A stretch of DNA of 19,258 nt from Desulfuromonadales bacterium (GTDB lineage Bacteria; Desulfobacterota; Desulfuromonadia; Desulfuromonadales; BM103), in contig DAOVNV010000010.1 in assembly GCA_030630015.1 (NCBI GenBank), forward strand, positions 1-19,258, given 5' to 3'. Within the stretch, counting starts at the first letter, position 1, and the number at the start of each line of letters is the position of its first letter. The notes beneath the pieces were generated by a model that was given only the letters and a program-made list of their open reading frames with translations, made no database searches and was not told the origin of the DNA. The translations under genes were made by a program, and so were the position numbers. Below are positions 1 to 9,138 of the stretch, piece after piece.

Positions 1-152
1 AACATCCAGTAAATCACTTGCCCAGGGGTCATGCCCCTCTTATATATCCTCTCGCAACTCATTCCTGCATTGCCTAAGGATATTTTGGGTGTGAAATTAG
101 TAGTTTTTGTGCTGAGCTGTTTTGTTCGGTATTGAGTGCTAGATTTTAAATA

Positions 153-173
153 GTGGGGACAATGTGGGGACAA
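153..173. repeat. Tandem GTGGGGACAA repeat beside tRNA-Ala
   Basis: Two copies of GTGGGGACAA start at 153 and 164 (11-base period), in the otherwise featureless stretch 1-183 downstream of the tRNA 3' end. From memory, motifs of this kind occur at the ends of tyrosine-integrase genes next to tRNA attachment sites. Here every forward frame has a stop just upstream (for example at 140-142 and 147-149), so no integrase remnant can be claimed. Apart from the repeat and the terminator at 184-221 I see no supported gene in 1-231. Confidence 0.5.
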
Positions 174-183
174 ATCGAGGGTA

Positions 184-221
184 AATAAAAAGGGCCTACA
201 GAAGAAAATTCTGCAAGCCCT
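184..221 (-). terminator. Intrinsic terminator downstream of tRNA-Ala
   Basis: Read on the minus strand, 191-221 folds into a 13-base-pair stem with two G-T wobbles and a TTTTC loop. The stem is followed at once by a T-rich tract (184-190, minus-strand TTTTATT). It begins 10 bases past the CCA end of the tRNA gene, as expected for a rho-independent terminator ending the tRNA transcript and possibly the ppiD-purC transcript as well. Confidence 0.85.
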
Positions 222-231
222 TGATTTTATT

Positions 232-307
<76 letters not shown>

Positions 308-380
308 ACGAAAAGAAGATGTTTATATCAAGTGGAGGTGTCCTCTGTCAATGCTTTTTCTCGTCTCCTGCGACCAGTGC

Positions 381-1274
381 TCAGAGGGTGATTCCGGTCA
401 GGCGGGTCAGCGCCTCTAGGTATTTTTCAGAGGTCTTCCGGACAATTTCATCCGGTAGCGGCGGTGGCGGCGCCTGCTTGTTCCAGTCAAGCGTTTCCAG
501 GTAGTTGCGCACAAACTGCTTGTCGAAGCTTGGCTGGGGGCCGCCCGGTTGGTACTGGTCGAGCGGCCAGAAGCGCGACGAGTCCGGTGAGAGGGCTTCG
601 TCGATCCAGATCAGGCTGCCATCCTCGAGTACGCCGAATTCGAACTTGGTGTCAGCGATGATAATCCCTTTGTCCCAAGCCATTTCACGGGCTCTCTCGT
701 AGATGGCGATCGAGGCATCGCGTACCTGGATGGCCAGTTCTTCGCCGCACAGACGGACCGCCTCCTCAAAGGAGATATTTTCGTCATGCTCGCCCAGTTC
801 CGCCTTGGTCGAAGGGGTGAAGATAGTTTCGGGGAGCTTGTCGCTCTCCTTGAGACCTTTCGGCAGGGCAATCCCGCAGATGCTGCCGAACTGCTGATAT
901 TCCTTCCAGCCGGAACCGGAGATGTAGCTGCGGACGATACATTCCACTGGCAGCGGCTTCGCCTTGCGTACCAGCATACTGCGACCCTCGAGCTGCTCAC
1001 GATAGGCATGAGTCTCTACAGGGAAATCGTCAACCTCGGTAGCGACGATATGGTTCGGCAGGATGTCGGTCATCTGCTCGAACCAGAAGATCGACATCTG
1101 GTTGAGGACCTGTCCTTTTTGGGGAATGCCCTCATCCATAATGACGTCAAATGCCGAAAGGCGATCGCTGGTGACGATCAGGAGATATTCTCCCAGGTCA
1201 TAAATGTCGCGTACCTTGCCGCGATTGACCAGCTTGAGATCGGGAAAATTGGTTTCCGTAACGATTAAACTCAT
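381..1274 (-). CDS. purC: Phosphoribosylaminoimidazole-succinocarboxamide synthase (SAICAR synthetase)
   Basis: Cytoplasmic enzyme of de novo purine synthesis that joins CAIR and aspartate with ATP to make SAICAR. The 297-residue product carries family signatures: NRGKVRDIYDLG near the N terminus (nucleotide-binding region), VRSYISGSGWKEY, the block IFTPSTKAELGEHDENI, ADTKFEFG, and DEALSPDSSRFWP near the substrate-binding end. At 297 residues it belongs to the longer form of the family, like the yeast enzyme, rather than the form of about 237 residues in E. coli. The ATG at 1272-1274 overlaps the stop codon of the upstream ppiD-like gene as ATGA. A strong AAGGAG ribosome site at 1283-1288 lies inside the 3' end of that gene, so translational coupling is likely. 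Identification is firm. Confidence 0.97.
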   Translation of the reverse strand: MSLIVTETNFPDLKLVNRGKVRDIYDLGEYLLIVTSDRLSAFDVIMDEGIPQKGQVLNQMSIFWFEQMTDILPNHIVATEVDDFPVETHAYREQLEGRSMLVRKAKPLPVECIVRSYISGSGWKEYQQFGSICGIALPKGLKESDKLPETIFTPSTKAELGEHDENISFEEAVRLCGEELAIQVRDASIAIYERAREMAWDKGIIIADTKFEFGVLEDGSLIWIDEALSPDSSRFWPLDQYQPGGPQPSFDKQFVRNYLETLDWNKQAPPPPLPDEIVRKTSEKYLEALTRLTGITL

Positions 1275-3220
1275 GGCTGGTTCTCCTTGTTGAGCATATC
1301 CTGAAGGCCAGGGGATATCACGATTTCAGCTGAGGCTTTGAGCTCGTCGACGCGCTTCTGTACCGCTTCGGCCTGCTTACGGTTGAGTATGAAGTTGCGG
1401 AGCTCCACCTGTTTTGCTTCGTCAAGTTGGTTCAAGTCAGCAGCTTGGCGTGCCTTGACGGCGGCTACGACGAAGCGGTCCTGCACTTCAAAGACCTGTC
1501 CCAGACTGCTGGAACCTTCCGGCACATTGAATGCGGCTGTTGCCAGTTCTTCAGAAGAGCCGATGCGGGGAACAAAGGGGCTGTAGGTGCTGGCAAAGAA
1601 ATCGGTTTCCTCTACTGCGGTTTTCTTGCTGTCGGCAAGCTTTACCAGGCTTTTCCCTTCTTCAAGCCCGGCCAGCAGTTCCTTGGCAGCCGTTTCGGCC
1701 AGAACCTTGCCCTGCTCCTTGCGGTAGCTGCCTTCAACCGGAACCCGGACTTTGTCGAATTCGGGGATGTGACTGGCAACCCGTTCTTTCAGGCCGAACA
1801 GGAAGGTGCCCTCGTCGGTCATGACCGGTCGTGCCAGATTATTCTCTTCGAGTTGGAAAGCTGCCGAAATGATTTCCTCATTGCGGCCGATGCCGTCAAT
1901 AGTGTCATTGAGTGCAAAAAGGCCGGTCTCCTTCAGACCGAGTTCGTTGGCGTCGGCGGCAGCCTGCAGATCGCCGGTCTTGCGGTTGATGTTGTAGGCG
2001 TCCATTGCTTTCTCAAAGGCATATTGCCTGGACTTCTCTTCGCGCAGGCCCGCCTTGACCATGTCGAGGGCTTCATCCAGGGATCGTACGCCCGCTTCGG
2101 TATAAGCCTCTGCCTTGATAATGTGGAAGCCGAAGGGCGTTTCGACCAGGTCGCTGATCTCACCGGGCTTCATGCCGAAGGCTGCCTGTTCAAATGCCGG
2201 CACCATGGTGCCGCGCGTAAAAAAGCCCAGGTCGCCGCCTTTGACGGCACTGGCCTTGTCATCGGAATAGGTGCGGGCCAGTTCGACGAAATCTTTGTCA
2301 GCTTTTGCATCGGCCAGCAGTTCTGCGGCAAATGCACGCTTCTTGTCCCGGACACTCTGGTCGGCATCCTGTTCTACCTTGATCAGGATGTGCGATGCCT
2401 TGATCTGTTCGGGAACATCGAACTGGTCAAGATGCCGACGATAGTATTTTTCCAACTCGGTCTCGTCAAAGGTGATTTCTTCCGCATAGCGTGACGGGAC
2501 AAATTGCAGGTAGCGCAAGGCAACCCTTTCCGGGATGCGGAAATCTTCCTGGTGAGCATCAAAGTAGGTGGCCAGGTTTTCGTCGGTGATCTTGACCCTG
2601 CTTTCGAAAAGGCCGGGGGAAAGCCGCACGAATTCGAGGTTGATCTTGTCATTGTTGAGGCGGAACTCCTCTTCAATCTCTTGATCGGTAACAGTGCTCC
2701 CGGCCTGAATCTGCTGGCGGACTTTTCCGGTCAGCAGATCGCGGCGCTGCATCGACTCGAATTCATCGGCATTCAGGCGCTGGTAGGCAAGAACCTGCAG
2801 GTAGCGCTCCTTGCTGAAGCGGCCTTCCTGCTGAAAAGCCTGGATGGCAGCGATTGCATCAACCAGTTCTTGCTGGGAAACGGACAGGCCGAGCCGTTCA
2901 GCCTCTTCGAGCAGCAGCACCTGGTCAATCAGACCATTGGCGGTTTTCTCAACCAGTTTCAGTTGACGTTCCAGGGCCGGAGAAAACTGCTCCTGGTAAA
3001 TATTCTGGTAGAGTTGGTAAAGGTTGCTGTAGGCAGCCTGGAAGTCTGTATAGCTGATCGCGGTTTCGTTGACGACGGCGACTGCCTCGCGGCCCTTGTC
3101 GTTGTCCGGTCCACCCGGGGCGGTCATCATAGCGTAGCCGATGACGAAGCTGAGAATGATAATTGCAAACGCAATCTTGATGATGAAAGATTTCTGTTTG
3201 TTGCGAACCAGATCGAGCAT
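1271..3220 (-). CDS. ppiD: PpiD/SurA-type membrane-anchored periplasmic chaperone with parvulin domain
   Basis: A 649-residue protein, close to the E. coli PpiD length of about 623. A short basic N terminus is followed by one membrane segment (about residues 12-33), placing the rest in the periplasm. A SurA/PpiD N-terminal chaperone domain spans about 40-165. A PpiC parvulin domain spans about 273-372, with KASHILIKVE, the VKGGDLGFFTRGTMVPAFE region and the closing PFGFHIIKAE. The remaining 270 residues resemble the PpiD C-terminal region. The family helps newly exported envelope proteins fold as they leave the Sec translocon. An AGGAG ribosome site precedes the ATG. The gene is divergent from mreB across 194 bases and overlaps purC by four bases; that pairing seems to be transcriptional convenience, as I know of no functional link. 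SurA-like naming is possible, but the anchor favours PpiD. Confidence 0.9.
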   Translation of the reverse strand: MLDLVRNKQKSFIIKIAFAIIILSFVIGYAMMTAPGGPDNDKGREAVAVVNETAISYTDFQAAYSNLYQLYQNIYQEQFSPALERQLKLVEKTANGLIDQVLLLEEAERLGLSVSQQELVDAIAAIQAFQQEGRFSKERYLQVLAYQRLNADEFESMQRRDLLTGKVRQQIQAGSTVTDQEIEEEFRLNNDKINLEFVRLSPGLFESRVKITDENLATYFDAHQEDFRIPERVALRYLQFVPSRYAEEITFDETELEKYYRRHLDQFDVPEQIKASHILIKVEQDADQSVRDKKRAFAAELLADAKADKDFVELARTYSDDKASAVKGGDLGFFTRGTMVPAFEQAAFGMKPGEISDLVETPFGFHIIKAEAYTEAGVRSLDEALDMVKAGLREEKSRQYAFEKAMDAYNINRKTGDLQAAADANELGLKETGLFALNDTIDGIGRNEEIISAAFQLEENNLARPVMTDEGTFLFGLKERVASHIPEFDKVRVPVEGSYRKEQGKVLAETAAKELLAGLEEGKSLVKLADSKKTAVEETDFFASTYSPFVPRIGSSEELATAAFNVPEGSSSLGQVFEVQDRFVVAAVKARQAADLNQLDEAKQVELRNFILNRKQAEAVQKRVDELKASAEIVISPGLQDMLNKENQP

Positions 3221-3272
3221 GGGAAATTGTTCTCCTGTCAGTAATCATTGTTGAGTTTCGGAACAGGGACGA

Positions 3273-3301
3273 ATGTTAGACAATCACCCTCTGAAATGCA
3301 A
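3273..3301 (-). promoter_or_regulatory. Candidate sigma-70 promoter for ppiD-purC
   Basis: On the minus strand, TTGCAT (3296-3301) is followed after 17 bases by TAACAT (3273-3278). The match to consensus is moderate: 3 of 6 at -35 and 4 of 6 at -10. It lies about 53 bases upstream of the ppiD start, in the only noncoding space available. No other pair in this gap looks better in this orientation. Confidence 0.35.
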
Positions 3302-3320
3302 CACATTTCCCTTTTATTTC

Positions 3321-3349
3321 TTGAAATACTACAAGGGGTTTGCTAGTGT
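3321..3349 (+). promoter_or_regulatory. Candidate extended -10 promoter for mreB
   Basis: TTGAAA (3321-3326, 5 of 6 to consensus) is followed after 17 bases by TAGTGT (3344-3349, 3 of 6), with a TGC extension directly before the -10 (3341-3343). A start near 3356 would give a leader of about 60 bases. The mreB ribosome site AAAGGAG lies at 3396-3402, 12 bases before the ATG. Confidence 0.45.
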
Positions 3350-3414
3350 TAACAACATTTTCTGAAAGTTAGCAAAGGCCTTCCCAGGGCAGTTGAAAGG
3401 AGCAGCAAGCAACT

Positions 3415-4458
<1,044 letters not shown>

Positions 4459-4502
4459 CCCGGTCCCGTGCTTTTGCCAGATGTTTTGTTCGATCGATGA
4501 TC

Positions 4503-4528
4503 AAAGGGGGCGGAAGCCCCCTTTTTTT
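4503..4528 (+). terminator. Intrinsic terminator between mreB and mreC
   Basis: GGGGGC (4506-4511), a GGAA tetraloop and GCCCCC (4516-4521) are followed by seven T residues (4522-4528); with the flanking A-T pairs the stem reaches about nine base pairs. The T run ends only 14 bases before the mreC ATG. A terminator this strong inside a cluster whose genes are needed together implies partial read-through, or an undetected promoter for mreC. Confidence 0.9.
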
Positions 4529-4542
4529 AGTGGATTTTGCAC

Positions 4543-5364
4543 ATGTGGGAATGGTGGCGAAAAAACAAGGCGATTCTGCTGGGACTGCTGCTTTTGCTGG
4601 CGGCATTGCTCTGGTATTCGGTGAGCCTTCGCCAGCAGAAAGAAACCAATTTATTTGAAGCTCTTGTGCTACGTGTCACCGGGCCGGCCCAGTCCGTATT
4701 GACCGATGCGATTAATGGTGTCGCGCACATCTGGGGCAACTACCTCTATCTGGTCGATACGGCTGTGTATAATCGCCAACTCCTGGAACAGAACAGTGCC
4801 CTGAAAGCTGAACTCAACCAGTTGAAGGAGATTTCCCTGGAAAATGAGCGTTTGCGTCTGCTGCTTGAATTCAAGGAAAGCCAGCCTGTTCAAACGCTTC
4901 CCGCCCGGGTGATTGCTGAAGACGCTTCCAGCTGGTTCCGCACCGTGATGATCGACAAAGGCTCTGCTGACGGCGTACTCGAGGGTATGCCAGTGGTGGT
5001 CGCAGAGGGGGTTGTCGGTCGCGTTATTCGTAACGGCCCGCATGAATCAAGGGTTCTGCTGATCACAGACGCAGCCTCGGCAGTTGCTACCCTGATCCAG
5101 GACAGCCGGGCCCGCGGCATCTGCCGCGGGCAGGGGCATTCCCTGAATTTCGATTTTGTCCTTCGCAAGGAGGATCTCAAGGTCGGCGAACCGATTATTA
5201 CCAGCGGGATGGGAGGCATCTTCCCCAAAGGGCTGATGATTGGTCATGTCAAGTCGATAGACCGTCTGGAGTTTGGACTTTTTCAGGCAATCGAGGTGAC
5301 TCCCTCCGTCGACTTCCCCCGTCTGGAAGAAGTCCTGGTGCTTCTGCGGCAGGTAGACCAATGA
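4543..5364 (+). CDS. mreC: Rod-shape-determining protein MreC
   Basis: Bitopic inner-membrane protein that links MreB inside the cell to PBP2 and RodA outside. The sequence shows a basic N terminus (WWRKNK), one membrane segment (about residues 9-29), a periplasmic coiled coil (about 74-113, including LLEQNSALKAELNQLKE) and a beta-rich C-terminal domain containing GMPVVVAEGVVGRV and TSGMGGIFPKGLMIG, typical of MreC. I chose the ATG at 4543 (273 residues). An in-frame TTG at 4537 would add two residues. Neither start has a clear ribosome site, because the mreB terminator lies directly upstream. The stop overlaps the mreD start as ATGA (5361-5364), indicating coupled translation. Confidence 0.95.
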   Translation: MWEWWRKNKAILLGLLLLLAALLWYSVSLRQQKETNLFEALVLRVTGPAQSVLTDAINGVAHIWGNYLYLVDTAVYNRQLLEQNSALKAELNQLKEISLENERLRLLLEFKESQPVQTLPARVIAEDASSWFRTVMIDKGSADGVLEGMPVVVAEGVVGRVIRNGPHESRVLLITDAASAVATLIQDSRARGICRGQGHSLNFDFVLRKEDLKVGEPIITSGMGGIFPKGLMIGHVKSIDRLEFGLFQAIEVTPSVDFPRLEEVLVLLRQVDQ

Positions 5365-5897
5365 ACAGGATATTAATCTATCTGGTCCTCGCGGGGATGG
5401 CAGTTGTTGTGCAAAGCGCGCTTTTGTCACAGCTTCTGCCGGGAGGTTTCAAGCCGGACCTGCTCCTCATTCTGGTCATATATTTCGGATTGCATGAAAG
5501 AACCTGGCGAGGGGCCTGCCTGGTGTATTCGCTTGGCTGGGCTTTTGATGTTTTTGCCGGCAGTTTCCCAGGTTTGCACGGTTTTGTGTTGCTGGCGATT
5601 TTTCTGGCGGTCCGCGCTGTCGTATCCCGGGTCAATGCGGAGAGTTCCCTGCTGCTGATGGGACTGGTGCTGCTGGGAAGTCTTCTGCAGGGCTGTTTGA
5701 CTATTTTTGCCCTCGAATTTTTCGTTGCCGAAGGCAACTTCTGGCCCATGATTTTGGGGCCGCTGCCGTTCCAGGTTATCCTTAACATGTTGGCTGCGTT
5801 CCTTCTGCTGAAGCTCGCTCTTTGGTTCCAGTTGACATTTCTGCCCCGGCGTTACGTCCCGGGATTGCGTAAACTAGACAGCCATCATGAGTCTTAA
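5361..5897 (+). CDS. mreD: Rod-shape-determining protein MreD
   Basis: Small polytopic inner-membrane protein of the elongasome that partners MreC. The 178 residues are mostly hydrophobic, with about five predicted membrane segments. The family hallmark is the KPDLLLILVIYFGL stretch (about residues 31-44), followed by a conserved-looking GWAFDVFAGSFPGLHGF region. It overlaps mreC by four bases at its 5' end and mrdA by 11 bases at its 3' end, so the three are probably translated from one message. Sequence conservation in MreD is low in general; the call rests on topology, length, the PDLL motif and position. Confidence 0.93.
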   Translation: MNRILIYLVLAGMAVVVQSALLSQLLPGGFKPDLLLILVIYFGLHERTWRGACLVYSLGWAFDVFAGSFPGLHGFVLLAIFLAVRAVVSRVNAESSLLLMGLVLLGSLLQGCLTIFALEFFVAEGNFWPMILGPLPFQVILNMLAAFLLLKLALWFQLTFLPRRYVPGLRKLDSHHES

Positions 5898-7752
5898 TCC
5901 GGCTCCCGAAGAGATCCACGGCATCCGCCGCCGGTTTATCATCATTTCCCTGGTTGCTACGGTGGTCTTTGTGATCCTGGCACTGCGACTCTGGTCTCTG
6001 CAGGTGTTGGGTGTCGAACATTATCGTGAACTCTCGGAACGCAACCGGACCCGTTATATTTCCATCGACCCTCCTCGCGGGGCGGTTTTCGATCGTCACG
6101 GGATTTTGCTGGTCGACAATCGGCCGGCTTTCACCGTTTCTGCCCTGCGCGAGGAAGTTGCCGACCGGTCGGTGTTGTTCGAGTCCCTGTCCCGATTGCT
6201 TGAACTCGAGCCGGATATTCTCGAGGAGCGCTGGCAGGAAGGTCAAAGGCTGCCGCGCTACCGCCCCCTGCCTCTCGCTGTGGATGTCGGTCGTGAGGCT
6301 ATGGAAAGGATTCAGGAGAACGGTGTTGACTTGCCCGGCATTATCACCGAGGTCAAGCCGTTGCGTGCCTACCCGAAGGACAAGCTTGCCGCCCATATGT
6401 TCGGCTATCTTGGCGAAATCACGGAACAGCAACTGCGCTCTTCCGATTTCGCCGGTTACCGCTCCGGAAACCTGGTCGGCAAGACAGGGCTCGAGAACCT
6501 TTTCGAAGCCGATTTGCACGGTCAGGAGGGGATGAAGCGCATCGAGGTCAATGTCAAGCGGCGGGAGTTGCGCCAGGTCACCACGCGGGATCCTCTGCCG
6601 GGTCATCGGATTTATCTGAATCTCGATGCCGGGCTGCAGCAAGCGACCGAGGAGGCTTTCGGCGACCAGGCAGGCGGTGCCGTTGCGCTGGACGTCCACT
6701 CCGGCGAGGTTTTGGCCCTGGTCAGTCGCCCCACATTCGATCCGGCGCGTTTTGCCCGTGGCATCAGTCAGGAGGAATGGCGCGACCTGTTGGAAAACCC
6801 ACAGCATCCGTTGCAGAACAAGGTTCTGCGCGGTCAGTACCCGCCCGGATCAACCTTCAAGATTGTTGTTGCCCTTGCCGCCCTGGAAGCAGGCGTGGCC
6901 AGCCCGAAAACCACGGTGGATTGTACGGGAAGCTTCCAGTTAAATCCTTCCTATGAGTATCGCTGCTGGAAAAAAAAGGGCCATGAAAAAACCGATCTGC
7001 ACAAGGCAATCAAGGAGAGCTGCGATATTTGGTTTTACAAGGTCGGTCTTGAGCTCGGCATCGAGCGAATTGCGGATGCCGCAAGACGTCTGGGCCTGGG
7101 CCAGACCCTCGGTTTTCCATTTGGCGGCGAACGTTCCGGCCTGATCCCTGACAAGCAATGGAAGAGGGAGCGTTTCGGTGCCAGCTGGTACAATGGTGAA
7201 ACGGTTATTGCGTCTATCGGGCAGGGTTTTGTCCTGGCGACGCCACTGCAACTGGCGACCATGACGGCGGCTGTCGCGAATGGAGGAACGGTCTGGAAAC
7301 CACAGGTAGTGCAGCGTGTCGAAAATCTGGACGGTGAGATTGTCTGGTCCTCCGGCAGCGAGAAAGTATCTGAAACCAAGTGGTCCGAGGCCAGTTTGCA
7401 AACTGTTCGCAAGGCGATGGAGGCGGTCGTCAACGACCTGGGCGGCACGGCCTGGCGGAGCCGCCTGGGAGATTTCCGTTTTGCCGGCAAGACCGGGACA
7501 TCCCAGGTTGTCAGGCGCAAGTCCGACGAGGAAGAGGAGCAGCAGGAAGGTACGGAGGTGATCCCCTACAGATTCCGGGATCACGCCCTGTTTATCGCCT
7601 ACGCTCCGGCTGAGGATCCCGAACTGGCCATGGCCGTCGTCGTGGAACATGGTGAGCATGGCAGCACTGCTGCCGCCCCGATTGCCAAGGCGATGTTCCA
7701 GCAATATTTTAACCTCATCCCCCCCGAGGGGGCCGAACAGGCCGAGCGCTGA
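5887..7752 (+). CDS. mrdA: Penicillin-binding protein 2 (elongasome transpeptidase)
   Basis: Class B penicillin-binding protein that cross-links peptidoglycan during side-wall growth. The 621 residues comprise a short cytoplasmic N terminus, a membrane anchor (about residues 16-38), the PBP dimerisation domain (about 55-230; contains IDPPRGAVFDRHG) and the transpeptidase domain (about 255-610). The catalytic motifs are visible and intact: STFK with the nucleophile Ser322 and Lys325, SCD at 378-380 (the usual PBP2 form of SxN), and KTGTS starting at Lys535. An acidic run after the KTG motif (DEEEEQQEGTE, about 544-555) looks like a lineage-specific loop. It overlaps mreD by 11 bases and precedes rodA by two bases; PBP2 works as a complex with RodA. 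Confidence 0.97.
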   Translation: MSLNPAPEEIHGIRRRFIIISLVATVVFVILALRLWSLQVLGVEHYRELSERNRTRYISIDPPRGAVFDRHGILLVDNRPAFTVSALREEVADRSVLFESLSRLLELEPDILEERWQEGQRLPRYRPLPLAVDVGREAMERIQENGVDLPGIITEVKPLRAYPKDKLAAHMFGYLGEITEQQLRSSDFAGYRSGNLVGKTGLENLFEADLHGQEGMKRIEVNVKRRELRQVTTRDPLPGHRIYLNLDAGLQQATEEAFGDQAGGAVALDVHSGEVLALVSRPTFDPARFARGISQEEWRDLLENPQHPLQNKVLRGQYPPGSTFKIVVALAALEAGVASPKTTVDCTGSFQLNPSYEYRCWKKKGHEKTDLHKAIKESCDIWFYKVGLELGIERIADAARRLGLGQTLGFPFGGERSGLIPDKQWKRERFGASWYNGETVIASIGQGFVLATPLQLATMTAAVANGGTVWKPQVVQRVENLDGEIVWSSGSEKVSETKWSEASLQTVRKAMEAVVNDLGGTAWRSRLGDFRFAGKTGTSQVVRRKSDEEEEQQEGTEVIPYRFRDHALFIAYAPAEDPELAMAVVVEHGEHGSTAAAPIAKAMFQQYFNLIPPEGAEQAER

Positions 7753-7754
7753 CA

Positions 7755-8852
7755 ATGTTTGATCGTCGTCTGATGACCCATATGAACTGGCCCTACTTGC
7801 TGATGATCTGCCTGGTTGCGGGTATTGGCATCGCCAATCTATATAGTGCTACTTCGTCGTGGAGCATGGCGGCTCAGCCGGTTTACCTGAAACAGACCTA
7901 TTGGCTTGGGATCGGCCTGTTTATCGCTGCCGTGATCTGCCTGATCGATTATCGTCATCTTGAATATCTGAGCTTCCCTTTTTATGGTGGAACTCTGCTG
8001 CTGCTTGTTTTGGTGTTGACTGTTGGCAGGACCAGTATGGGCGCAACCCGCTGGATCAGCCTGGGCGGATTCAACCTGCAACCGAGTGAAATCATGAAGG
8101 TCGTGATCATTCTGGCCTTTGCGCGTTATTTCAGTGAAAAAGCACATGTGCGTGGTCTGTCTCTCCGTGAGTTGGTATTGCCGGGATTGATTCTCGGCAT
8201 CCCGGCGCTGCTGATCATAAAACAGCCGGATCTAGGCACCGCAATGCTGGTGCTGTTGATTGGCGGCAGCATGGCCCTGTTTGCCGGTCTGCGGCGCTCT
8301 ACCCTGGTCTGGCTGGGGGTTTGCGGTCTGTTCGGGGCGGTTGGCGGCTGGTTTTTGCTGCACGATTACCAGAAAAGGCGCATCATGACTTTCCTTGATC
8401 CGGAACAGGATCCACTTGGTGCCGGTTATCACATCATCCAGTCAAAGATTGCGGTTGGCAGCGGCGGCTTCATGGGCTTGGGCTTTATGAAGGGGACCCA
8501 GTCTCAGCTTTCTTTCCTGCCGGAGCGCCACACCGATTTCGCTTTTTCGGTCTTTGCCGAGGAGTGGGGATTCTTCGGGTGCCTGTTCCTGCTCCTGCTG
8601 TACCTGCTGATTATCATCTGGGGTCTGCACATTGCCCAGAAAGCCGGCGACCGGTTCGGCATGTTCATCGCTTTTGGCGTTTCGGCGATGCTGTTCTGGC
8701 ATATCGTGGTCAATCTCGGCATGGTGATTGGTTTACTGCCGGTGGTCGGAGTCCCGCTGCCCCTGTTCTCTTACGGTGGGACCAGCATGGTGACCACCAT
8801 GATCGGCGTCGGTTTGCTGTTGAATGTCAGTATGCGGCGATTTACCTTTTAA
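7755..8852 (+). CDS. rodA: Peptidoglycan glycosyltransferase RodA (SEDS family)
   Basis: Polytopic inner-membrane enzyme that polymerises lipid II into glycan strands during elongation, in complex with PBP2. The 365 residues have about ten membrane segments and clear SEDS signatures: GATRWISLGGFNLQPSE, KQPDLGTAMLV, GYHIIQSKIAVGSGG, FLPERHTDFAFSV and PLPLFSYGGTSM. Asp261 in the HTDF motif matches the essential SEDS aspartate (Asp262 in E. coli RodA). The start at 7755 lies two bases after the mrdA stop. A second in-frame ATG at 7785 is close to the first membrane segment and cannot be excluded, since neither start has a strong ribosome site. It is the last gene of the cluster; no convincing terminator follows. 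Confidence 0.96.
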   Translation: MFDRRLMTHMNWPYLLMICLVAGIGIANLYSATSSWSMAAQPVYLKQTYWLGIGLFIAAVICLIDYRHLEYLSFPFYGGTLLLLVLVLTVGRTSMGATRWISLGGFNLQPSEIMKVVIILAFARYFSEKAHVRGLSLRELVLPGLILGIPALLIIKQPDLGTAMLVLLIGGSMALFAGLRRSTLVWLGVCGLFGAVGGWFLLHDYQKRRIMTFLDPEQDPLGAGYHIIQSKIAVGSGGFMGLGFMKGTQSQLSFLPERHTDFAFSVFAEEWGFFGCLFLLLLYLLIIIWGLHIAQKAGDRFGMFIAFGVSAMLFWHIVVNLGMVIGLLPVVGVPLPLFSYGGTSMVTTMIGVGLLLNVSMRRFTF

Positions 8853-8861
8853 TTGCGGAAT

Positions 8862-9091
8862 TATAACCAAAACAAAGGTAGTTGGCGTAAAAACGCTCTT
8901 ACAAAATCAAAACCTTTATCTCACGCACCAAAAATAGGCGCCTTTAGGCGAAGTCCGCTAAGTTCGCCAAGTTAAACCTCAAGACCCGGGTTAAAACACA
9001 AAGAACTGCTTTACTTTGCGTACTTTGCGTACTTGCGAACTTGAGTGAGCGCAAGCGAGCGGGCGTGAAAATAGCCTTTGTTTGGGTTATA
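8862..9091. mobile_element. Candidate non-autonomous repeat element with inverted termini (MITE or REP-like)
   Basis: The 331-base gap between rodA and amrS holds no gene. Its left edge TATAACCAAAACAAAGG (8862-8878) and right edge CCTTTGTTTGGGTTATA (9075-9091) are inverted copies matching at 16 of 17 positions, bounding 230 bases. Inside are several small palindromes: GGCGAA with TTCGCC (8947-8952 and 8963-8968), CGCCTTTAGGCG (8939-8950) and a set of TACTTTGCG repeats. A further inverted pair, TGGGTTA with TAACCCA (9083-9089 and 9104-9110), overlaps the right edge. The base composition and repeat style differ from the flanking genes. No target-site duplication is evident, so mobility is an inference. 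Confidence 0.5.
9012..9037. repeat. Degenerate 9-base tandem repeat TACTTTGCG
   Basis: TACTTTGCG occurs at 9012-9020 and 9021-9029, and a shortened copy TACTTGCG follows at 9030-9037. It sits inside the inverted-terminus element. Similar CTTTGCGT-type strings are, from memory, common in dispersed intergenic repeats of environmental bacteria; this cannot be confirmed here. Confidence 0.7.
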
Positions 9092-9138
9092 GACCCGTTT
9101 AATTAACCCAACAGCCCCCTAGTTATAGGAAAAACATC

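Noticed and set aside
24..38. Small hairpin AGGGG-TCATG-CCCCT
   Set aside because: Only five base pairs with no T run; could be chance.
1427..2494. Long open frame on the plus strand opposite ppiD (about 355 codons)
   Set aside because: It is fully antisense to a clear PpiD family gene, shows no recognisable motif, and is a by-product of the GC-rich coding sequence.
5782..6807. Long open frame on the minus strand opposite mreD and mrdA (about 341 codons)
   Set aside because: It lies opposite the intact PBP2 reading frame with conserved catalytic motifs; no ribosome site or family signature supports it.
9012..9037. Short repeats as a CRISPR array
   Set aside because: The units are 9 bases, directly adjacent and without spacers, and no cas gene is present.
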